Source: Caulobacteraceae bacterium (lineage in GTDB: Bacteria; Pseudomonadota; Alphaproteobacteria; Caulobacterales; Aquidulcibacteraceae). From it: 64,000 bases of DNA. Each line of letters starts with the position of its first letter. Within the stretch, counting starts at the first letter, position 1. The stretch spans positions 18,930 through 82,929 of the forward strand of contig WRPF01000004.1 of the NCBI GenBank assembly GCA_009773335.1, given 5' to 3'. Below the pieces are notes generated by a model, which saw only the letters and a program-made list of their open reading frames with translations, searched no databases and was not told where the DNA came from. Shown piece after piece: positions 56,216 through 64,000 of this stretch. A program made the translations under genes and the position numbers.

Positions 56216-57406
56216 TCAGAGGCCGAGCACCATCTTGGCAATGATATTGCGCTGGATTTCGTTCGATCCGCCGAATATCGAAGTCTTGCGCATGTTGAAG
56301 TACGAAGGCGCCGTCATCTTCGCGTAGTCGGGACCGACGGCGAAATCGTTGCCGTCGCCGGCGCTGCGGAAATACGGCATCGTGTAGTTGCCGACCGCTT
56401 CCATCGCGAGTTCCGTCAGGCGCTGCTGGATCTCGGTGCCCTTCACTTTCAGAAGCGAACTCTCGACACCCGGCCCCTTGCCGGCGTGCTCGTTCGCGAG
56501 CACGCGCAGCTCTGTGTACTCCAGCGCCGAAAGATCGATTTCCAGTTCCGCGATCTTGCGGCGGAAGTCGTCGTCCCGAATGAGCGGGCCGCCGTCGTCG
56601 GCGAGTTCCGCGCGCGCAAGGTCCTTCAGGCGCTCGACGCCGCGCTTGGAGCGCGCCACGCCCGCGATGCCGGAGCGCTCGTGCGCGAGCAGGAATTTCG
56701 CGCAGGTCCAGCCCTGGTTTTCCTTGCCGACGAGATTTTCGACCGGCACTTCCACGTTGTCGAGATAGACGTCGTTCACCTCATGGCCGCCGTCGAGCAT
56801 GATGATCGGTCGCACCGTGACGCCGGGCGATTTCATGTCGATGAGGATGAAGGAAATGCCTTCCTGCTTCTTCGCATCGGGATCGGTGCGGCAGAGGAAG
56901 AAGCCCCAGTCCGCATACTGCGCGAGGGTCGTCCACGTCTTCTGGCCGTTGACAATGTACTTGTCGCCCTTGCGGACCGCCGTCGTGCGCAGGCCTGCGA
57001 GATCGGAGCCGGCGCCGGGTTCGGAATAGCCCTGACACCACCAGTCCTCGCCGGAAAGAATGCGCGGGAGATAGTACGCCTTCTGCTCGGGCGTGCCGAA
57101 CGTGTAGATGACGGGCGCCACCATCGAGAGGCCGAATGGGAGCAGCGGCGTGGTTTCCGCGAGCGCGTTCTCTTCGCCCCAGATGTAGCGCTGCGTCGAG
57201 GTCCAGCCCGTTCCGCCGTATTCGACCGGCCAAGCCGGCGCGGACCAGCCCTTCTTGCCCAGGATTTTGTGCCAGGCGAGGAAATCCTCGCGGTTCATCT
57301 TGTCGCGGGATTCGATGTCGCGCAGGTGCGCAGGATAGTTGTCGCGAATGAAAGCCCGGACTTCGTCGCGGAACGCGATCTCTTCAGCGGAATATTCGAG
57401 GTTCAT
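56216..57406 (-). CDS. Acyl-CoA dehydrogenase, pimeloyl-CoA dehydrogenase large-subunit type
   Basis: 396 residues. YSAEEIAFRDEVRAFIRDNY, WCQGYSEPGAGSDLAGLRTT, KYIVNGQKTWTTLAQYADWG and a C-terminal SIFGGSNEIQRNIIAKMVLG are complete. First gene of the pair with the small subunit. ATG at 57406. Flavin-dependent dehydrogenation of an acyl-CoA; substrate not predictable from sequence. Confidence 0.95.
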   Translation of the reverse strand: MNLEYSAEEIAFRDEVRAFIRDNYPAHLRDIESRDKMNREDFLAWHKILGKKGWSAPAWPVEYGGTGWTSTQRYIWGEENALAETTPLLPFGLSMVAPVIYTFGTPEQKAYYLPRILSGEDWWCQGYSEPGAGSDLAGLRTTAVRKGDKYIVNGQKTWTTLAQYADWGFFLCRTDPDAKKQEGISFILIDMKSPGVTVRPIIMLDGGHEVNDVYLDNVEVPVENLVGKENQGWTCAKFLLAHERSGIAGVARSKRGVERLKDLARAELADDGGPLIRDDDFRRKIAELEIDLSALEYTELRVLANEHAGKGPGVESSLLKVKGTEIQQRLTELAMEAVGNYTMPYFRSAGDGNDFAVGPDYAKMTAPSYFNMRKTSIFGGSNEIQRNIIAKMVLGL

Positions 57407-57518
57407 CAGACCCGGGCCCCTTGTCGTCGGCAGGCGGGCGCCTCGCCGTGCCGCGACTATGGTGACCTAAGTGCGTCGCATCAAGTTGACGCACGGGTCA
57501 TGGATCAACCACTGCCGA

Positions 57519-57875
57519 TCAGTTGCGGGCGACGGTCGCTCCTTCGACAAAGTACGAGCAGGCGCGGTCCCGGCGCGCTTTCAGCCGGCTGACTTCGACC
57601 GGCGTATTCGCGCCGCGGCCCCGCACGCGTATTTCGCGCGCTTCTGTTTCCGCCTCGACCTTGACCTCGTGGAAGGCGCGCTCCTTGGCGGCGAGAAACC
57701 GCGTTTCGAGCGACGCAAGGTCAAGCGGATCCTGCGTCAGGGCGTTGATCCCGGCGTACGCAAGGCAACGGTTGGCGCGTCCGAACTCGAGGTTCGACAT
57801 CCGTCCCTCATCGGCAAACGACGGGACGGTCAGAACCGGCAGCGCAAGCGCGGCGATCATCATGGACTTCAACAT
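57519..57875 (-). CDS. Small secreted protein of unknown function
   Basis: 118 residues from the ATG at 57875 (AAGGAAC upstream). A cleavable signal peptide is visible (MLKSMMIAALALPVLTVPSF, cut probably after ADE). The mature part contains two Cys (NRCLAYAGIN, DRACSYFVEG) and is helical and charged. Appears to be co-oriented with the small gene 42 bases upstream. No family recognised. Confidence 0.75.
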   Translation of the reverse strand: MLKSMMIAALALPVLTVPSFADEGRMSNLEFGRANRCLAYAGINALTQDPLDLASLETRFLAAKERAFHEVKVEAETEAREIRVRGRGANTPVEVSRLKARRDRACSYFVEGATVARN

Positions 57876-57916
57876 GGAGTGTTCCTTCAGAACAGTGTGA
57901 CGGGTTGGGGCGGGCC

Positions 57917-58114
57917 TCACGTTGCGGAAGCGACGCTGGCCCGCTTGGCGACGACGACGATTTCCTCAGCGACGTTCTGGGTAAGGGCTGCGGACATCTC
58001 GACCGCCGCCTTGGCGGGAGCCGGAACGTCCACGGGGGCCGCCATCGTCGCCACAAGGAACGCCGCGACGACGGGGATGGCGATGACCGCAGTGGCGATT
58101 TCGGCCGGTTTCAT
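57917..58114 (-). CDS. Small membrane-anchored protein
   Basis: 65 residues from the ATG at 58114, chosen because GGAGA precedes it. One hydrophobic helix (IATAVIAIPVVAAFLVATMA) then a Pro/Ala linker and a short tail. No family. It sits upstream of the secreted protein gene, 42 bases apart, and may be in one unit with it. Confidence 0.6.
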   Translation of the reverse strand: MKPAEIATAVIAIPVVAAFLVATMAAPVDVPAPAKAAVEMSAALTQNVAEEIVVVAKRASVASAT

Positions 58115-58338
58115 AACTTGGTCTCCTTGGCTCCCGAGATGCCGGCCGCGACCATCGCGCCGATCTCTCCTCCATCCGATGCAGGCGGGCCCTTGTTCGG
58201 ATGCACCGGCCTCATCGAATTTCGATGTTATCGATATACGATATGATGCATCGATTGTCAATGCTAGTTTATCGTAATACGATAAATTCCACAGCCTGCA
58301 CTTGAATGCAACGCCCTCGGCGCTGTAGCGGAGCCGCC

Positions 58339-58539
58339 ATGGACGCCTTGCCCGCCAACGCCATCGCCAGCCCCTGCAGAAAGATCTGCGCGGTGGACGG
58401 GATGAACAGTCTCTGCATCGGCTGCGGCCGCACGCTGCAGGAAATCGGCGGATGGACGCGTCTTTCGGATGCGCAGCGCGCTGACATCATGGCGGTCCTG
58501 CCGGAGCGCCTTCGCGGGGCGGGCCTGCAACAAGGTTGA
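58339..58539 (+). CDS. DUF1289 Fe-S-type small protein
   Basis: 66 residues with the family motif SPCRKICAVDGMNSLCIGCG followed by RTLQEIGGWTRLSDAQRADI. Four Cys suggest a metal or Fe-S site. ATG at 58339; the conserved region starts a few residues later. Function unknown. Confidence 0.92.
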   Translation: MDALPANAIASPCRKICAVDGMNSLCIGCGRTLQEIGGWTRLSDAQRADIMAVLPERLRGAGLQQG

Positions 58540-58614
58540 CGGCCGCCTAACCGCGTTCGTGCACGAGACCCTAACGCGGGCCGTGCCACAGGGGTGAAAG
58601 ACCCCGGAGTTTCC

Positions 58615-59037
58615 ATGCGCGCCGCACTCGCCACTGTCATGATGCTCGCCTTCGCGACCGATGCCATCGCAGGATCCGCCGAGGTGGCCCGCAGCGCGGA
58701 TGGCCACTGGCGGGCGGAGGCGCGGGTGAACGGACGCAAGGTGGAGGTGCTGGTGGACACCGGCGCGACGCTGGTGGCGCTCACCCTGGACGATGCGAAG
58801 GCCGCCGGCATCGATGTCCGCAATCTCCGCTATAGCGAGCGGGTCCGCACCGCGAGCGGCACGGCGCGGGCCGCAACCGTGACCCTTGAGCGCATCCAGA
58901 TCGGCAATGTCCGCGTGCGCGACGTGGAGGCGATGGTGATCGAGGGCGGGCTTTCGGTCTCGCTGCTCGGCATGAGCTTCCTGTCGCGCCTGGAGCAGTT
59001 CGACGTGCGCGGCCAGACCTTGCGCCTCAGGGACTAG
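58615..59037 (+). CDS. Secreted clan AA aspartyl protease (TIGR02281-like)
   Basis: 140 residues with a signal peptide (MRAALATVMMLAFATDAIAG). The single aspartyl-protease motif is VLVDTGATLVAL; the flap and C-terminal LLGMSFLSRLEQFDVRGQTL are conserved. A retropepsin-like fold that must dimerise for activity. ATG at 58615. Stop overlaps that of the convergent TauE gene. Confidence 0.92.
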   Translation: MRAALATVMMLAFATDAIAGSAEVARSADGHWRAEARVNGRKVEVLVDTGATLVALTLDDAKAAGIDVRNLRYSERVRTASGTARAATVTLERIQIGNVRVRDVEAMVIEGGLSVSLLGMSFLSRLEQFDVRGQTLRLRD

Positions 59038-59864
59038 CGCAGCGCCTCCCAGAGAATGTTCGCGGACGTGGCCGCGAGGAACACCGCGAACGCCTGCTTC
59101 AGCCGCACCCGGTCGAGGCGATGGGCGAGCCGCGCGCCCATCGGCGCGGTGATCGAGGTCAGCGCCGCGAGGATCACGAAGCCCGGCAGGTTCACGTAGC
59201 CGATCGAGAACGGCGGCAGCCCTTCGGCGCTCCAGCCCGTCGCCATGTTCACGAGCGCGGCCGGCACGGCGATGGCGGCGCCGAAGCCTGATGCGGTGGC
59301 TACGGCCTGATGGATCGGGCGCCCGCAGAGCGTCATCACCGTGACCCCGAACGCGCCGCCGCCGATGCCCATGATCGCTGAGAGCGCGCCGATGACGCTC
59401 GCGACCGCAGAACGCCCCGCCCCCGTCGGCAGATCGGACGCCACGCGCCAGCTCTCGCGCCCGAAGGCCATGTTGGCGGCGATGAGCAGGAGCCCTGCCC
59501 CGAACACGATGAGCAGCACGTCCCCGTCCACGGCGCCGGCGATCAACGCGCCAATCACCGCGCCGGCGGCGATCCACGGCGTCCAGCCTTTCAGCACGGC
59601 GAAATCGACGGCGCCGGCCTTCGCGTGCGTGGCGAGCGAGCGCCATGAGGTGGCGATGATGGTGGAGAGCGAGGTCGCCACCGCCACGTGGCTGCGCACG
59701 TCGTCTTCGACCCCGAGCACGCCCATCACGTGATAGAGCGCCGGCACCAGCACGATGCCGCCGCCCACCCCGAAGAGCCCGCCGATCAGCCCGGCGAAGA
59801 GGCCCGCGCCGGCAAGCGCCAGCAGGAAAAGCGGAAGATCCCCTGAAATGATTGGGAAGTTCAT
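59034..59864 (-). CDS. TauE/SafE-family sulfite exporter or anion permease
   Basis: 276 residues with about seven or eight helices. The family start FLLALAGAGLFAGLIGGLFG, VGGGIVLVPALYHVMG and the repeat GIGGGAFGVTVMTLCG are clear. ATG at 59864. Substrate is probably sulfite or an organosulfonate/anion; unproven. Confidence 0.93.
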   Translation of the reverse strand: MNFPIISGDLPLFLLALAGAGLFAGLIGGLFGVGGGIVLVPALYHVMGVLGVEDDVRSHVAVATSLSTIIATSWRSLATHAKAGAVDFAVLKGWTPWIAAGAVIGALIAGAVDGDVLLIVFGAGLLLIAANMAFGRESWRVASDLPTGAGRSAVASVIGALSAIMGIGGGAFGVTVMTLCGRPIHQAVATASGFGAAIAVPAALVNMATGWSAEGLPPFSIGYVNLPGFVILAALTSITAPMGARLAHRLDRVRLKQAFAVFLAATSANILWEALR

Positions 59865-59935
59865 GGGCGGCTGGTTCACATGGGTTGCGGAGTTTGTCCA
59901 TGTGGACGTCACGTCGACTGTCGGCGAGCAGGACC

Positions 59936-59964
59936 GCGGGCCCCAAATGGTTTCTGGGGCCCGC
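59936..59964. other. Perfect hairpin upstream of the TauE gene
   Basis: GCGGGCCCC (59936-59944) and GGGGCCCGC (59956-59964) form a 9-base stem. It lies within the 203-base gap upstream of the TauE/SafE start, which has no gene. A related hairpin is 70 bases away. Confidence 0.4.
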
Positions 59965-60034
59965 ATACGTTGGTTTGCCCGAGCGCCAGCGGCGCCAGAC
60001 TCCGAAGAATCTCGCGTGATCGGAAAAGTGTTGT

Positions 60035-60051
60035 GCGGGCCATAGGCCCGC
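60035..60051 (-). terminator. Hairpin after the 60.1-kb gene
   Basis: GCGGGCC-ATA-GGCCCGC directly downstream (17 bases) of the minus-strand stop at 60068, followed on that strand by CACAACACTTTT. It suits an intrinsic terminator. Confidence 0.5.
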
Positions 60052-60067
60052 GGTCCTGTTTTGATAC

Positions 60068-60574
60068 TCATGACGTATCCGCCCCATCGGGATCGGGACG
60101 GAACGCCGCGCAAACCATTCCCAGCATCGGCGGCGCGACGGCGACAAGCGCTCCCGCAATCCACGTCTTCGGCAGGCGCCTCAGCGCACGCTCCACGACG
60201 CCGTCGAAATCATCGAGCGCGGCGCGAATATCCGCGAGTGATTTAAGCGCAATCCCGCGCGTGAATATCCGCGCCGGTCGAAACCGCCGCAGCGCATAGC
60301 GAAATCCGCGTCGCACCGAGGGCGGTCGCGATGCGCGCGACGCAGGCCGCCGCACATCCATGCGCGCGACCATCGCCAGAAAGATCAGGTCGCGCGCGTC
60401 CCGACGCGCATCGCGGATGCAGCCTTGCAGCAGCAGCCGCGCGTCGCGCACGTCGAACACACTGCCGACAATCTCCAGCCACCACGCCAGCACCTCCAGC
60501 ACCCACAGACGGAGATCCTGGGCGGCCTTGCGGTACTTTGCGATGTGGTTGCGGAGCGGTCGGTGGATCTGCAT
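60068..60574 (-). CDS. Hypothetical basic protein
   Basis: 168 residues, ATG at 60574. Composed of alternating basic helices (ARLLLQGCIRDARRDARDLI, RRGFRYALRRFRPARIFTRG) with a hydrophobic stretch near the C-terminus (GALVAVAPPMLGMVCAAF). No family recognised. A terminator-like hairpin follows it, which supports its being real. The function is unknown. Confidence 0.55.
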   Translation of the reverse strand: MQIHRPLRNHIAKYRKAAQDLRLWVLEVLAWWLEIVGSVFDVRDARLLLQGCIRDARRDARDLIFLAMVARMDVRRPASRASRPPSVRRGFRYALRRFRPARIFTRGIALKSLADIRAALDDFDGVVERALRRLPKTWIAGALVAVAPPMLGMVCAAFRPDPDGADTS

Positions 60575-60754
60575 GTGGCCTTCGCCTTGTGGATGACGGC
60601 GACAAGGCTAACCGGGCCTGCATCCCGGTCGGATAGATTCACGTGTTTTTCTGCAAAGACGTTGGCGGCCATGAAGGCGCGACGCGGAAAGTGACGGAAT
60701 GGGGGGGCGTTCCCCCTGTTTTTCGCACATCCGGCGAAAATGAACACGGTCGAA

Positions 60755-60853
60755 GGGACCGCGCGTCTTCAGACGCGCAAGGTGTCCGACGCATGTCCCC
60801 CGGCCGCCAGTCCATCCCTGCGGCGGCGTGCGCGTCTGAAGACGCGCGGTCCC
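60755..60853. repeat. 24-base perfect inverted repeat with nested palindromes
   Basis: The arms are 60755-60778 and 60830-60853, exact reverse complements, 51 bases apart; each arm contains its own palindrome (GCGCGTCT-TC-AGACGCGC). It lies in the 398-base gap before cysC, which has no gene. It resembles a REP/BIME-like dispersed palindromic unit. Confidence 0.7.
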
Positions 60854-60972
60854 ATTGATCCCGCCCGTTTCAGACGCCAGCGTTCCTGCCGCTGCACGGT
60901 GAGCGCGATTGCGTCGCGCGCCCGGACCGCATAGCCCGGAGCGGCCCTTTCCTTTCTGAGTTTCCCGTCCCG

Positions 60973-61581
60973 ATGCCCGACCAGACCGTCTCGCAGAACA
61001 TCACCCGTCAGGCCGCCGCCGTCGACCGCGCGGCGCAAGGGCTGCTGAAGGGGCACGGGCCTCTGGTCGTGTGGTTCACCGGGCTTTCGGGCGCGGGGAA
61101 ATCGACGATCGCCGATCTCGTGACGCGGCGTCTGCACGGGTTGGGGCGCCACACAATGCTGCTCGACGGCGACAACGTGCGTCACGGCCTGTCGCGCGAT
61201 CTCGGATTTTCGGCCGCCGACCGCGCGGAGAACATCCGTCGCGTGGCGGAGGCCGCGCGGCTCGGGGCGGATGCGGGGCTCATCGTGCTGGTCGCGCTGA
61301 TCTCGCCGCTGCGCGCCGACCGCGCCATTGCGCGCGCGAGCGTGGGCGACGCCGATTTCTGCGAGGTGTTCATCGATACCCCGCTCGACGTCGCCGAGGC
61401 GCGCGATCCGAAAGGGCTCTACAAGAAGGCGCGCGCCGGCCAGCTGCGCGACTTCACCGGCCTCGACAGCCCCTACGAGGCGCCCGAAGCGCCCGCGCTG
61501 CGCATAAACACCACGCAGCTCAGCGCGGAGGCTGCCGCAGCGGCGATCGCGAAACTGGTGCTGGAGAGAACGGCGATCTGA
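60973..61581 (+). CDS. cysC: Adenylyl-sulfate kinase
   Basis: Phosphorylates adenylyl sulfate to PAPS. 202 residues. P-loop GLSGAGKST (37-45), [56 protein letters not shown]. Stand-alone, no ATP sulfurylase domain and no cysND adjacent. ATG at 60973. Confidence 0.96.
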   Translation: MPDQTVSQNITRQAAAVDRAAQGLLKGHGPLVVWFTGLSGAGKSTIADLVTRRLHGLGRHTMLLDGDNVRHGLSRDLGFSAADRAENIRRVAEAARLGADAGLIVLVALISPLRADRAIARASVGDADFCEVFIDTPLDVAEARDPKGLYKKARAGQLRDFTGLDSPYEAPEAPALRINTTQLSAEAAAAAIAKLVLERTAI

Positions 61582-61630
61582 GTCCCTTCGCTCCCGCGGA
61601 GCCCGTTGCGAACCTCGAGATCGCAGCCCT

Positions 61631-61651
61631 CATCCTGAGCTTGTCGAAGGG
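61631..61651. repeat. Dispersed repeat word between cysC and the SDR gene
   Basis: CATCCTGAGCTTGTCGAAGG, a sequence that occurs in many alphaproteobacterial genomes as an intergenic repeat. Only one copy is seen here. The remaining 155-base gap holds no gene. Confidence 0.45.
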
Positions 61652-61736
61652 CGAGGGCGTGAAAGGTTGCGCCAGCGCTTCCGCTTTCGCTTCCGCCCTT
61701 CTATCGTCGCGCCAACGAATTCACGGAGGAACACCC

Positions 61737-62507
61737 ATGTCCGCACTCTTCGATCTCACCGGCCAGAACGCCATCGTCACCGGCTCGTCGAAAGGCATCG
61801 GCAAGGCGATCGCGCATCAGCTCGCCGCGCACGGCGCGAACGTAGTCATTTCCTCGCGCAAGGCCGACGTGTGCGACGCGGCGCGCGACGAGATCAATAC
61901 GGCGGTGGGTCGTGAAGCGGCGGTGACCATCCCCGCCAACATCGCCGACAAGGGCGCGCTGCAGACCCTCGTCGACGAGACGCACGACAAGCTCGGCCAG
62001 GTCGACATTCTCGTCTGCAACGCCGCGAGCAATCCGTATTACGGTCCGATGTCGGGCATGAACGACGACCAGTTCACCAAGATCCTGCAGAACAACATCG
62101 TCTCCAACCACTGGCTCATCCAGATGGTCGCGCCGGAGATGATCGCGCGGAAGAACGGCTCGATCATCATCATCTCGTCGATCGGCGGCCTCAAGGGCTC
62201 GCCCGTCATCGGCGCCTACTGCATCTCGAAGTCCGCCGACATGCAGCTCGCGCGCAATCTCGCGGTGGAGTTCGGGCCGTCGAACGTGCGCGTGAACACG
62301 ATTGCGCCGGGACTGGTGAAGACCGACTTCGCCAAGGCGCTGTGGGACAATCCCGACACGCTCGCGCGCTCGACGGCGGGTTCGGCGCTGAAGCGCATCG
62401 GCGAACCGGACGAGATTTCCGGCATGGCAGTGTTTCTCGCGTCAAGGGCCGGCGCCTTCACCACGGGCCAGACGTTCGTCATCGACGGCGGCGCAACGAT
62501 CATGTGA
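61737..62507 (+). CDS. SDR-family oxidoreductase
   Basis: 256 residues from the ATG at 61737 (GGAGGA upstream). Motifs: AIVTGSSKGIGKAIAHQL, VCNAASNPYYGPM, catalytic Ser/Tyr/Lys in SIIIISSIGGLKGSPVIGAY and CISKSA, and the C-terminal FASRAGAFTTGQTFVIDGGA-type end. Typical 3-ketoacyl-ACP reductase-like dehydrogenase, substrate unknown. Confidence 0.94.
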   Translation: MSALFDLTGQNAIVTGSSKGIGKAIAHQLAAHGANVVISSRKADVCDAARDEINTAVGREAAVTIPANIADKGALQTLVDETHDKLGQVDILVCNAASNPYYGPMSGMNDDQFTKILQNNIVSNHWLIQMVAPEMIARKNGSIIIISSIGGLKGSPVIGAYCISKSADMQLARNLAVEFGPSNVRVNTIAPGLVKTDFAKALWDNPDTLARSTAGSALKRIGEPDEISGMAVFLASRAGAFTTGQTFVIDGGATIM

Positions 62508-62584
62508 CTCTTGGCATGTGAGCGCGCTTGACGCGCGCGGGGCGCCCGTCGACGGTGCGGCATCAAATTCGGGGAGCAATACCA

Positions 62585-64000
62585 ATGCGTTCCATTCTTC
62601 TGGCAGCGGGCGCGATCCTCGCGCTCGTCGCGTGCGGCACTGTCGCCACAGAACCTACGCCGCCACGCGGCGGCATTGTCGCGCCGGAGGCGGCGGGCCC
62701 GCCCCTGTCGCCGGCCGCACTCGCGCAGCACATCCGCATCCTGTCGTCCGACGAGTTCGAGGGCCGCGAGCCCGCCTCGCGCGGCGAGCGCCTGACGACC
62801 GACTACATCTCGCAGCAGTTCGCCGCCGCGGGACTCCAGCCCGGCTGGAACGGCCAGTGGCTGCAGCCCGTGCCGCTCGTCGAAGCGAGCGTGAAGGGCG
62901 AGCCGGGCCTGACGATCACCGGATCCGACGGCGCCAGGACGTATGCGTATCGCAGCCAGACGGTGCTGTTCACCAAGCGCCCTTCGCCCGTGATCAATCT
63001 CGCCAACGCGCCGCTCGTGTTCGTCGGCTATGGCGTCAACGCGCCCGAACTCGGATGGAACGACTACGCGGGCGTCGACATGGCGGGAAAGATCGCCGTC
63101 ATCCTCGTCAACGATCCCGATTTCGAGACGCCCGCAGGCCATCCCACCACCGGCAAGTTCGGCGGCAAGGCGATGACGTACTACGGCCGCTGGACCTACA
63201 AGTTCGAGGAAGCCGGACGCCAGGGCGCGGCGGGCGCGCTGATCATCCATGAAACGGGGCCGGCGGCGTATCCGTGGGCGGTGGTCGAATCCTCGTGGAC
63301 CGGCCCGCAGTTTGATTTGAAGCGCGGCCCAGATGAGAAACGCGTCGAAGTTGAAGGCTGGATTCAAAATGCGGTCGCGACGGAACTCTTCCAGCGCGCG
63401 GGCCTCGACTTCGCGGCGCTGAAAGCCGCCGCGCAACAGCAGGGCTTCCGCGCGCGGGCGATGAATCTCGGCGGCTCCATCCGTCTTGAGACGGACGTGA
63501 AGGACAGCGTGTCGAACAATGTCATCGGCATCCTGTCCGGCCGCGAGGCGCCGAATGAAGCCTTCGTCTACGGCGCGCACTGGGACCATCTCGGCCGCTG
63601 CACGCCCATCGACGGCGACGACATCTGCAACGGCGCCCTCGACAACGCGACGGGCACGGCTGGCCTCATCGAGCTTGCGCGGAATTTCTCCGCCGAGGGG
63701 CGCCCGCGCCGCAGCGTCGTGTTCGTGGCGTTCACCGCCGAAGAACAAGGCCTGCTCGGCTCGGCGTACTACGCCGCCAACCCCGCCATTCCCGCCAACA
63801 AGACGGTGGCGGCGCTGAACATGGACGGCGCCTCCATCAACGGACCGACGCGCGACGTGATCGTCGTCGGCTTCGGCAAGTCGGACCTCGAAGGGCTGCT
63901 TGAAATCCAGGCGCGCGCGCAGGGCCGCACGATCCGCGCGGAAGAAAATCCCGAGCGCGGCTCCTTCTACCGCTCGGACCATTTCAATCTCGCGAAGGTC
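62585..64000 (+). CDS. M28-family zinc peptidase lipoprotein (3' end outside window)
   Basis: 472 codons to the window edge, still open. A lipoprotein signal with lipobox LVAC (Cys17) indicates membrane attachment. A PA-type insert (LVFVGYGVNAPELGWNDYAG) precedes the peptidase core with metal ligands in VYGAHWDHLGR, NGALDNATGTAGLIELAR and the general base in FTAEEQGLLGSAYY; the last His (YRSDHFNLAK) is at the edge. An exported aminopeptidase. ATG at 62585. Confidence 0.93.
   Translation, partial: MRSILLAAGAILALVACGTVATEPTPPRGGIVAPEAAGPPLSPAALAQHIRILSSDEFEGREPASRGERLTTDYISQQFAAAGLQPGWNGQWLQPVPLVEASVKGEPGLTITGSDGARTYAYRSQTVLFTKRPSPVINLANAPLVFVGYGVNAPELGWNDYAGVDMAGKIAVILVNDPDFETPAGHPTTGKFGGKAMTYYGRWTYKFEEAGRQGAAGALIIHETGPAAYPWAVVESSWTGPQFDLKRGPDEKRVEVEGWIQNAVATELFQRAGLDFAALKAAAQQQGFRARAMNLGGSIRLETDVKDSVSNNVIGILSGREAPNEAFVYGAHWDHLGRCTPIDGDDICNGALDNATGTAGLIELARNFSAEGRPRRSVVFVAFTAEEQGLLGSAYYAANPAIPANKTVAALNMDGASINGPTRDVIVVGFGKSDLEGLLEIQARAQGRTIRAEENPERGSFYRSDHFNLAKV

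Noticed and set aside
54925..56244. 439-residue plus-strand open frame
   Set aside because: Antisense to an acyl-CoA dehydrogenase; His/Arg/Asp-rich shadow.
62216..63982. 588-residue minus-strand open frame
   Set aside because: Antisense to the SDR and M28 peptidase genes, both of which carry full catalytic motifs.

Overview
The window is high-GC DNA from an alphaproteobacterium. The chromosomal half suggests Caulobacterales, probably a Hyphomonadaceae-like lineage: a TipF-like two-membrane-helix degenerate EAL protein, flagellar genes (flgBC-fliE divergent from fliOP), a Tad-domain protein and a pimeloyl-CoA-type dehydrogenase pair. The taxonomic assignment is inference from gene content.

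Region 1 (1 to about 33.1 kb) is one end of an integrative conjugative element (ICE). A tyrosine recombinase at 31.5-32.8 kb sits next to the 3' end of guaA, a well-known ICE insertion site, so the right junction lies near 33.09 kb; the left end is outside the window. The backbone is trbB (running off the left edge), a CopG-like gene and traG on the minus strand; then an AsnC/Lrp regulator, a large ParB-like gene, ardC and an SSB-like gene; then traF, a VirD2/RlxS-like relaxase, a small membrane protein, an AlpA-like regulator and the integrase. Several non-coding signals look like element control sites: hairpin-rich leaders before parB and ssb, overlapping inverted repeats before the relaxase, helically phased repeats before alpA, and ACCGTCA repeats between integrase and attachment site.

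Region 2 is the ICE cargo, 7.5-28.1 kb, which reads as a defence island. It holds (a) a CxxC/HNH-like protein overlapping a trypsin-like protease, opposed by a PD-(D/E)XK-like gene; (b) a membrane-anchored DUF4062-NTPase-TPR protein of STAND type; (c) vapBC; (d) the most striking cluster: a DrmD-like SNF2 helicase with DUF3883, a DUF1156 adenine-specific-type DNA methyltransferase and a DUF499 ATPase whose N-terminus carries an HEPN-type R-x4-H motif, followed by a convergent GmrSD-like DUF262/DUF1524 gene; and (e) decayed remnants of a Fic-family mobile mystery protein B gene and of a CYTH-domain gene.

Region 3 (33.1-64 kb) is mostly ordinary chromosome: guaA, a VIT-family transporter, a cold-shock protein, an MpaB-like oxygenase, a frameshifted aldo/keto reductase, pyk, a Tad protein, an XRE regulator with its membrane partner, tipF, a lone DUF262/DUF1524 gene that looks acquired, a TauD-like dioxygenase, a HIT protein, trmJ, two tandem membrane-anchored TIR proteins, flagellar genes, two SDRs, acyl-CoA dehydrogenases, an aspartyl protease, a TauE/SafE permease, cysC and an M28 peptidase cut by the right edge. 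No rRNA, tRNA or CRISPR array was recognised.
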